A stretch of 64,000 nucleotides of DNA. Source: Rhexocercosporidium sp. MPI-PUGE-AT-0058. Its lineage: Eukaryota > Ascomycota > Leotiomycetes > Helotiales. The notes below the pieces were generated by a model that was given only the letters and a program-made list of their open reading frames with translations, did no database searches and was not told the DNA's origin. The translations under genes were made by a program, and so were the position numbers. The stretch is from the NCBI GenBank assembly GCA_020746875.1, contig JAGTJL010000006.1, positions 868,001 to 932,000 on the forward strand, read 5' to 3'. Of this stretch, positions 24,391-36,349 are shown one piece after another (position 1 is the first letter of the stretch; each line of letters opens with the position of its first letter).

Positions 24391-24447
24391 TTAACCAATA
24401 ACCAATAATCAATAACCATTAACCAATAACCAATAACCAATAATCAA
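24391..24447. repeat. Tandem CCAAT-box tract (AACCAAT repeats)
   Basis: TTAACCAATAACCAATAATC and related units repeat every 7 bases or multiples of 7; five intact CCAAT pentamers occur in 57 bases. CCAAT is the site of the HAP2/3/5 (CBF) complex in fungi. No start codon of a recognised gene is near, so a promoter role is not shown. Confidence 0.75.
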
Positions 24448-25425
24448 CAACTCCCTTCGCCCAGTGCACAACCCCACTTCTAGACCCGTGTTAGTCGAGT
24501 CGACACAGCTTTGTTTCTTTTCGCTTTCCGTGATGCAATGGCCTACGTCTAGCGTGTCCCCACAGAGCCTCACAGATACAGGTGTATTTTTATGTGCTAG
24601 TAAGTACGGGTACTCCTTTTCTTCTGGTGGTGATTTTCTCAAGATGCTGCATAGTACATATATGGCATGGCTTCAAGTCTAGCAGCTTTGATAAAAGTCA
24701 GTCAAGGCCTCCACATCACATCTCACACAACACAGCATCACATCTCACATCTCCCACCCCTCCCATCCCATCCCACAAAACCTGGAGTCAAAAGGCAAAA
24801 TTAATAAAAATTCATAGTTTCATTGCTGTTCTGTCTGCCTGCCTGCTCACTACCACCGAAGGCCAAACCGGAACTAGCGAGCCAAGCTAAGCAAACAGGC
24901 TCGTCCATTCAGCCATCCATCCATCCGCAGCAGAGAAGTGGAGCGCACGACCATAAGAGAACTGAGATCGATCACAAGAATGAGGTAATGATTGGTAAGA
25001 GTATTTTTGTGTCTGTTGGTATGTTTGTTGGCGTTTGATTTGCATCAATGCATTTGGGCGCACTAGATGATGAAATGGCATGACTTTTTCGACGCCTTTT
25101 CCATCGCAGGAAAAGCGACTGGTAATGGATTGAGTGAACAGACCAGAGTACCAGAGAGCCGAGAAAGTGCATGCCTCCATCTATCCATCGTAATAGACCA
25201 ATTGGTCGAAGGAAGAGAGTGAGAAAGAGCTCGCATACCCGTGGAAGTAACGTACATGTGAGAGAGAGACCCGAAAAGCAGAGATAAAAATAGAAAAACA
25301 GCGTGAAAATGTCATCCGAGAACCCCTTTGCTCCACCCATATCCGCTATCCAGAGCTGTTGTGTCAATCTTACGCCTTCGCACCCTTTCCTCCCATACAT
25401 TCCCCCATGCTAATCAAGAGTCAAT

Positions 25426-28152
25426 TTACTTCTTGAGAAGCTTAGATTGCTCAGCGATCATCTCTTCGTCGCTAGCATCCAAAATATCGTACTCCTCGTC
25501 GGTCATGAAACCATCATCAGAATCATCATCCTCGATGGCCTCATCAACGAAGTCCTCAAACTCATCCAGCTCGTCTTGAGCAGCAGGTGCAGCGGCAGCT
25601 GGCTCAGAGTAGTGAATGCTGGAAGCTGGGGATTCCTTCTCCAATTTGGGGAAGATCATCTGGCTGCCCTCGGCCTCGACCTTTGACTCATCCTTGACAA
25701 CGGGCTCAGGGAGCTGAACGTTGACATCACACCACAGTCTGTGGCCAAACTTGTCTCCATCTGGGCCAGTGAGGCGCCAGTAAGAGATAGAGTTACCAGC
25801 ACGGCTTGGGGTTCTCATCAAGACAGTGAAACCAGCCTCTTGACCTGGGGCAACCTCAGTGTAGCAAGTGGTGCTCTCAGCAGCAGAAACGAGCTCGTGG
25901 ACACTAGCTGGGTGCTCAGGGTCAACGGCACACATGTTGTCACCACCAACAAACTTGACAGTGCATCCAGCGGGCCACGAGGTGGTACCACCATTGCGGA
26001 GATACCAGGTTTGCTCAAAGACACTATTTGGTGCCATGATAGTACCGTCAGCAATGACATCACGGACGAAGTGAGCAACAAGATCCTCCTTCACAGCAGC
26101 AGCAGGGAGCTCCTTGGCTTCCTCCTTCTTGACCTCTGGAACTTCCTCAACCTTCTTGGGGGCTTCCTCGACCTTTACTGGCTCAGTTGGCTTGAGATCA
26201 GCAACGGTTTGGACTTGGGTGGCAGCGTTGGTTGATCGAGAAGGTGTGGTCTCAGTGGACTTTGATGTGCTAGAGCGGCCACGGCGGTCACCCATGACTG
26301 GCATACGCTGGCCATCTTCGTGATCACCCAGAGTTGTGACGCTGACGTTTCGGACCGGAGTCTTGAACTTGATGAGAGGGTGGGTTCGGTTGTGTCGGTT
26401 AGATGGGCTAGCCTCGCAGCTGGCACAGAAGTCGGTGTCGTGGCAGACGGCACACTTGTATCGGTCACCCTTGATGAATGATTGTCCATTGCCGCCGTTG
26501 CAGAGAGGACCATCACAGTAGATGCCGTGGTGGCGGGCTCGGATAGCGAAGGATCTTGACATAGCCGACAAGTCATTGAGAGGCTCATAGATGGGGACAA
26601 ATCGGTGGCCTGGGTGAATGAAGCCAGCATTGGGGTGGCATGCAGAGCAGAAGTCCCAATCTGGGCAATCGAGGCACTTGTGCCGAACACCGTAGATGTA
26701 CTTTAGAAATGGTTAGCATGAATACACCAAACAGACTTTGAGATGTGCTTACCTTGTCACAACCATCACAGATAGCATTGTGGCCAGTGTTTCGGCCTGG
26801 AGAAAGAAGTGCCTGAGCAACCAAGTCAAGAGTGGTATCCTCCACAGCTGGCTCAAAGGCATGCTTGGGGTGATGTCCATGCTCCAAGCTAACATGGCAT
26901 GAAATGCACAAGTCATAGTCGGGGCATGAAGTGCAAGTAACGAAGTTCTCCTCGGAGAGTTCAGAAATGCAAGAGTTGCAAGTACGGGTGGCAACTGGAT
27001 CCTCCGAGATAACAGACTTGTCCTTCTTCTCCGAGACGTTGGCCTTGGGTGCAATGGTCTCAGTAGTGCTGTTGATGACCTGGCCATTCTTGACGAAGCG
27101 CTTGATCATCCAGTGATCATCACCGCCGCAGGTGACACCATTATCGACACAGCCTTGGCAGAGGTCGAAATCACCATCATCGCAAGTGCTGCAGTGATAG
27201 TGTGCATCGGAAGTCGTAACCTGGCAGTTGTTGCAATAGACCGAGAAGACACTGAGAGTCTCTGGCATTGGGGAGGCTGGTACGAGAGGTACGCGGGCAC
27301 TGGTTGGACGGTCGTTGACCAATGTGGACAGACCGGCAAGCTCAGCAAACCATTTATCACGAGCGGCACTTCCGCGAGTGACGGGGATGTCACTGCTCGA
27401 GCAGGTGTTCATTCTGGGAGCCTCTTTGTGGTGGAACGTACTGGGGTTTTCTCTGTTCAACTGGCTGCAGCAAGTAGAGCTGCTGGATGGTTGGGCGAAC
27501 GGTGTGAAGGTGGGGGTCGAGCGTTGGCTGCTGTTGATCAAGAGCTCCTCGAATCCTCTCTGGATCTCGGCAACGCTTCCTGGGTAGACGGTCTTCTCGG
27601 GGTAGCTGACAGTAGACTCTGCCACTGGAGCGGGAGTAGTCTCTGGAGTTGGCTCGACGGGGGCAGGCTGCTCATCAACCGGGCTGACTGGGGTAGGCTC
27701 CTCGTCCTCAACTGTAGCAGGCTTGGGTGTGACGGGCTCCTTCTCCTTGATGGTGACCTTGAGACGGAGCTTTAGCTTGGCCTTCGCTGCACGGTAGAGC
27801 TGCTTGTAGACCGAGGTGTTGTTTGGGTCGAGGACAATGAAGGCTGCGGCGCTATCGGAGTAACGTTCGAAGATAGCCTCGGAGGTAGGAGGGATTGCGA
27901 GGAGGAATCGGAGCTATGAGCAGACGGAAATGTCAGCTTCCTTTCATCGCCGCGTGCAATAATGAAGCATCGTGAGGAGAGGTGGCTGCCATCAGGCCAG
28001 GCTGGGATGTCTGTGGGACCGTAACATACCTTATCCGGCAGAGTGCTGGGGACGAGATCACGAAGAGGAAGCTTGAATCGACGGTTGGTGCCCTCGATAT
28101 TGATCTTCAGGGTGACGAGAGTATCAGCGGTAGTTGGGGTAGTCGACGCCAT
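25426..28152 (-). CDS. NBR1: NBR1-type selective autophagy receptor
   Basis: Cargo receptor of selective autophagy. Exons 28152..28030, 27913..26753, 26700..25426 (introns 116 and 52 bp), 852 aa. Domains: PB1-like at 1-85 (basic KINIEGTNRRFKLPLRD, then AAFIVLDPNNTSVYKQLYRA); four ZZ zinc fingers starting near 264 (YCNNCQVTTSDAHYHC), 354 (TCNSCISE), 423 (ICDGCDK|YIYGVRHKC, split by intron 2) and 488 (YCDGPLCNGGN); the NBR1 'four-tryptophan' Ig-like domain at about 636-760 with all four Trp (QTWYLRN, TSWPAG, SYWRL, RLWCDV). The acidic C-terminus has EEYDIL (Tyr 832), a good Atg8-interacting motif. No UBA domain is visible. ATG at 28152 chosen because upstream frame lacks ATG. Confidence 0.93.
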
Positions 28153-30478
28153 GACTGCGATGGGTTGAGGCTGGACTGTGTCAGCTACGAGTCGAGGTCG
28201 AGGTCGAGCGGTGACGTGCAACGAGTAAGTGTATCAGGTGGGGAAGGAGGACTCACTGTGATGCTCGCAGCTGTCGGAAGTCTTTCGAAGTATCGAAGGG
28301 GCAGTGCGGGAGGATACCGGTGCGGTAGTCCTGCAAGCTGAGAGTTGAAGATGGATGGAGGGATGGATGGATGGAGGAGGAGGAGGAAGAAGGATGGAGG
28401 TCGGAGGAGGAAGTGAGGGGAGGGGGGATATGAGGAGGTGCAGGTGTTGCCTTGAGGGCGTGGAGGCCGAGCCCGAGCTCGTTCGATAAGGTAAGCTGTT
28501 AGCGCGCCTTCGCTTGACTGACTGACTGACTGATTGAAGAGGGAGAGAGGGAGACCAGGCCGCGCTGTATTACGACGACAGCTGATGGCGAACTTCCCAG
28601 AAGTAGCTGGAAAGCGGCGATGATAATGAGGGAATAGGTAAGGTAGGCAGGTAGGCTTGAATGTAGGTTGGTTGCTTGCTTGGTAAATAAGTTATTGTCA
28701 AAGCGAAAGCGTAGCTCGAAAGAGCCTGATGTTGGCTGGCTGGCTGGTGCTGAGTTGCAAAAGGAAAAGGAAAGGCGTTGCGGAGAGTCGTGATCACCGG
28801 CCTGATATGCAAAGCTCCAGTTCCAGTTCCGGTTCTAATCGGGGGTTGGAGGGACAAGTGAAGACAGGACAGGATAGATAGAACAGGACAAGACGAGGCG
28901 GCGAATTGAATCGAGTCACGAGCGAGCCTTTGTGAATGGGACTTTCATATTCTACTTGTGCAGGTGCACTTAATTCACTCAATCCCGTAATGTATTTCGA
29001 AGGTGATTCCAAAGGAAGCATTATTTGCTCCTCATGCTACTAGAGATACATGCTACAATCATTCACCGAGGCACTTGTACGGTGTAGAATACCTGAGTCA
29101 AGTGCCGAATGAATCGAGTATGTAACTTTCGTAGGCTCTTCACGATCCCCAGACGGTCTCATAAGAACCCCCAAGGAAGGTCATCCGGATGGAATGAAGG
29201 CTGACTACCTTGCCTACCTTAACCTATCCTATCACCGACTAGGACAAAAGCTTCCCCAGCCCAGCCCAGTACTCGGCCTCCAAGCTACCGACCGATAGAC
29301 AATACTTTCATTCATTCCATCCCATCTCAAAACTCCGTGTCCAATATACAATATCTGACCTCAACGCTGTCCAAGTCATTCGTTATTCGATCATTCGTTC
29401 AATCACCCCCCGGAAACCCGCCCGCCAGCCCGCCAGCCCGCCTGCCTACAACAGGCTTCCACGACATTGCGTGCCCACACATATCTGTACTTACTGTACA
29501 TATGTAAGCAGGCAACCAATTAAAACTAGGTACCACCGTAGCACAACCTACAAAGAAAAGAGCGTACGGGACCGGAGCTGGAGCTGGAGCTCGAGCTGGC
29601 GCTGAATCGTGAGCTTGGCTGGTTTCAAGTTCCACGCTCCGTGGTACTGGGCCCCATCAATGGTCAGTAACCCATTAGTGAAAAGAAAGTTCAGAGGCAA
29701 TAAAACAGGCAAAATCCCGCCACCACTACTAATATGACAGAGAGATTGACTGACCGCCGACATCCAACCCGGCAGGCAGACAGCCTTGCGTAAGAGACGC
29801 AGCCGCAGCATCCCCGATATTCGGACAGCTTGGGTTCGGGATGCTGCATTGGCAGAGGGATGATTACTCGTCTCTCTAGATATAGATATGAACAGCTTAT
29901 TTGTAATATATAATTAGCTCATATTAGAGATCGTGAGTTTTAATTCAAGCTTAAATAGGTACATGAGCAATGAAGCTCGCTGTCAAACATAATCCGAGCC
30001 CGGTAGTAATGTCACTTCATCAAAACAACAATGTCATCCACTGATTGTCCTATTTAACTCATACGACTATCACTACTCTCCTCGCCCCCCATCCAACAAG
30101 GTAATACGGTTGACAAACGCCTCCGAGGGATCTCTCTTAAACAACAATGATGAAGGAGGTCATCGTGCAGCCAAACAAATACTAAGACGCAGCCAGCTGA
30201 AAAGTGTGTAGCTGTATGCGAGACCAGCTGCCCATCTCCTAAACGATAACCCCTTAGATGACGGACATCTGCCATGAGGAGAAACCGAGAGACGTCCGAG
30301 AATCTTCTTTCAATGATACCGAACAACCATGTATTTTCACACACGAATGACACTACAACGGAGAAAAGAGTAATAACGCTTCCAAAACGCATAATGAAAA
30401 CCCATCATGACCCCGACAAGATCGCTGAAAGCATTAGAAAGGAATAAAACAAATGGTGTTGCAAACCAGAAAACACCA
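28153..30478. other. Intergenic: NBR1 promoter and 3' flank of the Barentsz-like gene
   Basis: About 2.3 kb without a supported gene. It has purine-rich GGA/GGAT tracts (28340-28430), ACTG repeats (28512-28532), a CCCGCC-rich patch (29406-29443) and GGAGCT repeats (29573-29595). Frames here are low-complexity. Confidence 0.55.
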
Positions 30479-32670
30479 CTACTGCGGGTAGTAAACTACG
30501 CCTTGTTGTGGAGCTTGGGGATAATAGAACCCATCGGGGCTGGGGGTCATCATACCACCCATTCCGACTACTCCGCCAACTTGCGGCATCGGATATGAAG
30601 GAGGAGCTTGGTAGGCAGGGAAGGTTGCCACAGCTGGAATCTGTGCGGCATCGTAGTAGTAGACCATGCCATTGACCTCTTGAGCAACCAAATTGGAAGT
30701 ATCAACTTGTTGACTTGGTTGGGAGAACGAAGGTTGTTGTGGTGGTTGTTGCTGAGGTTGTGGTGGAATAAATTGCGGTGCAGCTCCAGACTGATTATAG
30801 TTGGGTGGATAATAGTAGCCTTGAGGCGGTGGCATGTAGTTTGCTGGAGAATAGAAGTTTTGCGTCTGTTGTTGATACGGGTTTGGCTGGAAGGGTTGAG
30901 CGTGGATAGCACGTTCTGGGATCTGGGATAAAGGTGTTCCCGTGGAAGCCTGACTGGGGTACGATGGATTCCGAGAGTGAAGCATATTGTCATGCTGGAA
31001 GTTGTTTCCGTTAACTTGGACCGGAACCTGCTGGTGGAAAGGTTGCTGGTGTTGTTGTGGAGGGTTGAAAGATAAAGTTGCTGGTGACTCGATATCAGCA
31101 ACCGATACAGCTTTCTGAGGTCTAGGTTGATGCATAGGGATCGGGTTTGGTCGATTTTCCCGGAAAGTTGGCTTTTGAGGAAGAGGATAGGTTTGTGGTC
31201 GTGGGAGATCGTCGATAGACGCTGATGCTTGAAGAGAATCATTCTGGGGTGCATCGTTGGAGGTCTGGAGATATTGAGGTTGGGCTGATTGGCTCGCCGG
31301 TGGTAGCTTGACAACAGGGACTGGTCTTGATGGATCCATAGGCAGATGTTGTCGAGAAACAGTCGAACCAGTTGGGGAGACCAAACCGTCCCTATTGACT
31401 TCCCGGGCTAGTGACGAGCGACGGCTCATAGCAATACTTGGAGAATAAGCACTTCCGAACATGCTGCCACCGAAGACACTGGTGCGTCTTGAGTATCCGC
31501 CAATGGATCCCATAGCCGACCTTCCTCTTCCACGTCCGCCAAACCCTTGTTGGTTTGGCCTCATAGCACGAGGTATGAAGATAAAGGATCTATCCACAGC
31601 AGGGAATATGTAGCGCGGCGGATGGTCGGGAAGAGAGATTCGAACTGGTTTATCTCGTCGAAGTGGAGGGCGATGGTCTGGCAGACGAGTGTACTGCTTT
31701 ACCGCAATACCCGGGAATACAAGAGCCTTGTCCATCGTTGATAGATATACGCGAATCTGAACATTCCCAATATGCTTTGTTACAGACAAAGCTCGGTTCG
31801 GAGGTGCGGCCTTCGAAGTGCTTATTGGAACGCGCGAGGACATGCTGTGAGGTCCATGTGCATAGTTCGGTGCTTGGAGGTTTCGAGAGGGTTCACTGAT
31901 AACTTCATGCATATCATGGGTCCAAGGTGCATCGGTGGGTTCGTATGGTTGTGGCATTTGGCTTGTTGATGTTAGCATCTGACTGTGAGGCCCATGGAAT
32001 GAGTGATGACTTACTTGGATGGTGCATAGGGACCTCCAATACCCGGCCGACCTCTACCTCTACCTCTCCCGAACGGCCGGAAGCCATTCGCCGCAGGCCC
32101 CGAATGACGGTGATCATGCATGAAGAATGCTCCCCTATTTGGTACAAATGCTGGATCCGCATCCCTCTTCTTTTTGTATTCCTCATGTTCCCGTCGTCGA
32201 CGTTCGTGTGGTAGCTCCTGTGGTCGATCCATCTGAGCATTTGAGTTGACGACAACCGGGGAGGGTATCTGAATCTCCTCGTCATCCCGGAGGTCCTCAT
32301 ACTGCACTCCATCCGCAGCACCGTTCTGATCAGATATCTTGAGGCCGTTTAGCATCATATCCATATCACTAGTACCGTTTGTAAGCGGCTTCTGCGAGCT
32401 CTCCGTGGTGCCGTTGTTCGAGCTTCCCTTTCCATCTCTGGGCAGCCTCTGTCCACTTCCATTAAGCTTCGGCAACTCTGGAGAGTCAGCAGGAGCTACT
32501 CCAGCTGTGCTGACCTCGTCCCCTTCGTGTGCGTCATCCTCCTCACTCAATATCGACCCCTCACTGGAATCGTCGTCTAAATCCGCAGCATCGAGTCCTC
32601 CCTCGTCATCGCCCTCGTCCTCAACCCGTCGTCGACTTGCAGCTAAGTCCTTCCTCTGTCGGTGACCCAT
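30479..32670 (-). CDS. Barentsz/CASC3 (Btz-domain) exon-junction-complex-like protein
   Basis: Exons 32670..32015 and 31961..30479 (53-bp intron GTAAGT...CAACAAG), 712 aa. The N-terminus is acidic (AADLDDDSSEGSILSEEDD). The Btz/SELOR signature follows: EYKKKRDADPAFVPNRGAFF, then MHDHR, and a GRGRGRGRPG motif; after the intron come PSNQMPQPYEPTDAPWTHDM and HEVISEPSR, containing the Trp of the eIF4A-III binding segment. The C-terminal 400 residues are Gln/Pro/Tyr-rich with runs such as QQQPPQQPSFSQPSQQ, typical of mRNP granule proteins. In animals CASC3 binds eIF4A-III and RNA in the exon junction complex and in mRNA transport; that role is inferred here. Family call is solid from the motif. 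Confidence 0.87.
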
Positions 32671-33511
32671 GGCTAGGAAGTGTGCGGGCTGTCGTTCGAG
32701 ATGCGACGGGTTGTCGGGCGAGCGTGGACAATGGAATGGGCAATGTTAGGTGACAGATCATGCAGTAGTGGCGTTGAGAACGGTGGTTATGTACCGCCCG
32801 CGGCAATAAAAGTTGTTGGCAACAGTCTTTTTCGTGCGTGCAGAGGAGGCCGAGGAGATGGTGAGCAGTCTATGGGGCGGGGGCGATACTGCACGCCGGT
32901 GAGCAAGGTTGGGGGGAAGGAGAATGGATGAGTGAGTTGAGGTTTGGGAATTTTGGACGGAGGCTGAATGATGAAAGTGAAAGCCTTGGGACGCTGGGAC
33001 TGGACTGGGTAGGCACTTGCTCAGCTGCGACAGGGATGCGATCAGTCAGTAGTTAGTCTCCGAACACAACGCGCTAGGCCGCAAGCGAACAATAATCCTG
33101 GGGAAGGGAAGGAAGGCAAGGGGCATATCAACAAAACATCGCTTTGGGATGCAACGACTGATCGCAGTCAAGAGTATACCAGGTCTCGAATATAGTTCGA
33201 CAACACTGCACACGCTTTGATATATGACTGCTTAATCTGTATTGTTGTTCGTTTTTAACCATGCATTCCCCGCCGTCGGCAGTTCCCAAAACAGCATATT
33301 TTCACGACACGTCACCATCCCTTCTCAAGCTCTCTTGAAGCTGCATAGGTACTGGAGCCAGCTTTCAGCGACTGCAATAGAGCATACAGCTGGTATGCTG
33401 TTCATGCATTGTGTAGTTCAGAGATGCTTATGCTTGAAGCACTTGGGGTGTAGAGTACGGGGCAGGTGGAACAGACAACAAGTCCTCGATCAATTATTTA
33501 CCCCATCTGTC

Positions 33512-33529
33512 TATATATATATATATATA
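33512..33529. repeat. TA dinucleotide microsatellite
   Basis: Nine uninterrupted TA units in a non-coding region. Confidence 0.85.
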
Positions 33530-33898
33530 GGGCTCGTCTGAAGCGTCATCTCTATTGACATAGAGATGTTCCAGATATCTATGTACTTAGAAATATTCTA
33601 CAGTAGCGCATTTTCTCTTAGCTGCAGGCATAGTTGGACAGGCTGAGAATGCTTTTGACACAAGTGGACTAGATCCACATTACGACATCTCCACTGGTCA
33701 AGCGATACTTCTTCGTGTCTACTGATTTGTTCAACCATACTTTCACCACAGGATCAGTTTGCATTCAACAAGTTGTCAAATTTGAAGATGCACTTCTGAA
33801 GCTTCAACTATGGATCATTGTACCCAAGCCTCAACAATGGTAACCTGTCCAGTCAGCACATTCTCCAGCTGGAATTTTTCAGGTGCGGCACTTACTAC

Positions 33899-33950
33899 TT
33901 TCTTCTTCTTCCTCTTCTTCTTCCTCTTCTTCTTCCTCTTCTGCCTCTCC
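33899..33950. repeat. CTT/CCT pyrimidine tract
   Basis: Imperfect TTCTTCTTCCTC repeats, three copies of a 12-13 base unit; non-coding. Confidence 0.75.
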
Positions 33951-34512
33951 CCTGATTTCGCACCCAAAGAAATCACAGGCTGGATTTGGGAGTTCGTGCT
34001 CAAATTTCATCAAGCTCCGCCCAATTTCTCCATAAAACAGACGGACACATTTTACAACTCATAGGGCATCGAGGATTTCTATCTGGTATCTTCTACTACT
34101 ATGCAACATGTCAATTTTAAATCGCTCTTCTTTCCAGAGCTTCGGCCTTCCGAGCCGTCGGGACTGAAGTGTGATTTAATAATTATATCCGGAGTACTTA
34201 AGGCCCCGTATTTTCAGCCCCACTTCGATCTGCTAACCGATGCCACTTCCCCAAAAGCCACAAGACAACTTACGGTGTTGGGAAGACCAACCTGAACCAC
34301 TATACCCGGCTAGTGCGAGAACCTTCGACCTCTCTTTTAGCAACCCCAGAATGCCATGAAATGACGTTTAGTATGGAGAGCCAGACGGACGGAATGCCCA
34401 GATCCCCAGATCTATAAAAGAAATGATGCCTTCCCTCTCTGGTAGTCGCTCGACCTTCTCAGACAAATTCTGCTAAGAAACGGAACATTGGAACAGTTAA
34501 ACCCACGATACA

Positions 34513-35613
34513 ATGACACAACAACTCCCAATTTCACTGGATAATGTGGTGAAAGCTCCACCAGTAAGTGACTCCCCATCGTATTGTTTGAAAAACGAAT
34601 AATCACTAACTTTCGAAAAGGGAACCAAGCTTTGGGTACAAACCCTTCGTTCGTTATAGAATCAATTTTAATTGACCCGGCCCTTAGCTTCTCCATCTTG
34701 GCAATCTGGAAGCCGATATGGGCTGGATGATGCGAGGAGTGAGTGATCTCGTCTCCAGTATGCACTTCTCATTAACTTCAAATCTAGGGCGGCACCTCCG
34801 TGATGAGTGCTCCAAAGGTCGAGAGCCAGCGCCGAGAACTCGCAATTATATCCATCCTGATCTCGCATCCCACCGAAGGTCTAATCCTCTACGAAACCGG
34901 TGCAGGAAAAGACTACCCAACCGTCTGGGGAGCCCCCTTAAACGACATCTTCGCACGCATCAACTACTCCGAAGACCAGGAACTCCCCGCCGCCATCGCC
35001 GCCACCGGAAACGACATCAAGGACGTCAAAGCCATCGTGATGGGCCACTTGCATCTTGACCACGCCGGTGGACTTGAGCACTTCCGTAAAACCGAAGTGC
35101 CCGTCTACGTTCACGAAATCGAACTCAAACACGCCTTCTACGCCGTAGCGACGAAAGCCGATCTGGGAGTCTACCTCCCGACGTATCTGCAATTCGACAT
35201 CAACTGGCAGACTTGGACTGGCGACTCCCTTGAGCTGACGCAGGGTATCACGCTGAAGCTTGCGCCGGGCCATACGCCTGGATTGAGCATCATGGTTGTC
35301 AACCTAGAGGAGAGTGGAACGTGGATTTTCACGACCGATCAGTATCACGTACGGGAGAATTTTGAGGATTCGCATCCGCAGGGCTGGTTGGCGAGAGATC
35401 ATGATGATTGGGTTAAGAGCCATCAGATGATTAGGATGTTGGCTAAGAGAACGAATGCGAAACTTGTGCTTGGACATGATAAAGAGGTATGTTTGATTTT
35501 CTGTTTGCTTTACCCCCTTTCTTTTGGGAGTTGCTAAGCGAGTTTGGCTGACGAATGTTGTTTTGAAGCGCCTTCTCCAGTACAAGAAACCCGGCAAGGA
35601 ATTCTACGCTTGA
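34513..35613 (+). CDS. Metallo-beta-lactamase superfamily hydrolase, AHL-lactonase (AttM/AiiA)-like
   Basis: Five exons: 34513..34563, 34621..34635, 34688..34738, 34788..35486, 35569..35613; 286 aa, typical length. All introns are 49-82 bp and phase 0. Exon 2 is a 15-nt microexon (GTKLW). The join reads KAPP|GTKLW|LLHLGNLEADMGWMMRG|GGTSV, the usual lactonase N-terminus; no other reading keeps the frame. Metal ligands: GHLHLDH (His126, His128, Asp130, His131), His201 in APGHTPG, Asp223 in TTDQYH, His269 in LGHDKE. The family opens lactone rings (N-acyl homoserine lactones or related); the natural substrate in fungi is not known. Tail: RLLQYKKPGKEFYA. No neighbouring gene suggests a pathway. 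Confidence 0.88.
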
Positions 35614-36349
35614 TAGATAGCATGCTACGATTGGAAGGTTCAGGTAGTGCTTCAAGAATTGATATCCGATATTGGACAGGACAACGTTTTCTTAAGCAAT
35701 GAGCGTAAAGAATTTGGTGAATAACATCTCACCTTCACCTCACTACCAAAGACAAGAGTCAATGAATGAATTCAGCAAATCTAGTATCACTGAACACTTC
35801 TGTCCCGCTTTCTGAATTATAGCTCTACTCCATCAGATGAAGTGTCGAACCGGCGACCTTGGAGAGAAGAGTATCTTACCCTCGAGCCTGCAGCTTGATC
35901 CACTTGACAATCGGGCGAGAAAGCTAGTGAGTCGGTCAGGCTAACAACCATTTGGATGCCAAAATAACACCCTCAATATCGGAAACAAGACAATTTCAAT
36001 TATATTGCCTAGATTAAGTTATATACATTGATTTTATTGGATATTGTCAGAGGGCTATTTCCAATATGCAACAACCTCCTTCAGAATGTCGAATTAATGT
36101 ACCCAAATTGTAACGGACACTTCGGTAGAAACTTGCCCAAACCCCGGTGCTGTGAATAAAAGTACGCTCGACCACGACAACCGCCCGTATAGTTCAACCT
36201 ACGGAATGAATGATGAGCTGAAATGGCCCTCTTATTGAGCTCTTACCGGGCCCTTCTTAAGCCAAGAAGAAGGTATGCACGAGCATGAGAACAACGCCTA
36301 TCAAGCCCAAGCAAATAAGTCGAACCACCAACACCATCACCAGATGTAG
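35614..36349. other. Convergent intergenic region
   Basis: 3' flanks of the lactonase-like (+) and ankyrin (-) genes. AT-rich middle; no gene seen. Confidence 0.6.

Larger units (their letters stand above)
21752..25425. other. Gene-poor convergent region, 3.7 kb
   Basis: No gene supported. AT-rich, with a small inverted repeat around TAGGGT (22627-22655), a polypurine/polypyrimidine inverted repeat (23891-23933), a 13-base C run (24158-24170), and tandem CCAAT boxes (24391-24447). Short frames with vaguely protein-like sequence (22055-22324 -, 23218-23424 -) may be decayed element remnants; I could not identify any. Confidence 0.5.
32671..34512. promoter_or_regulatory. Divergent intergenic region, Barentsz-like gene / metallo-beta-lactamase gene
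   Basis: About 1.8 kb between divergent ATGs, no gene supported. It contains a (TA)9 tract at 33512-33529 and a pyrimidine CTT/CCT tract at 33899-33950. Confidence 0.55.

Noticed and set aside
24972..25400. 142-codon Cys/Leu-rich ORF (-) after the NBR1 stop
   Set aside because: It lies in the 3' flank of NBR1, has no family resemblance, and is hydrophobic by composition only.
34513..35613. Frameshifted pseudogene of a lactonase
   Set aside because: A consistent set of canonical introns restores the full family sequence and all metal ligands.
35840..35920. tRNA-like sequence (TCGAACC followed by GGCGACCTT) on the minus strand
   Set aside because: The T-stem does not pair and no acceptor stem or A box is in place.
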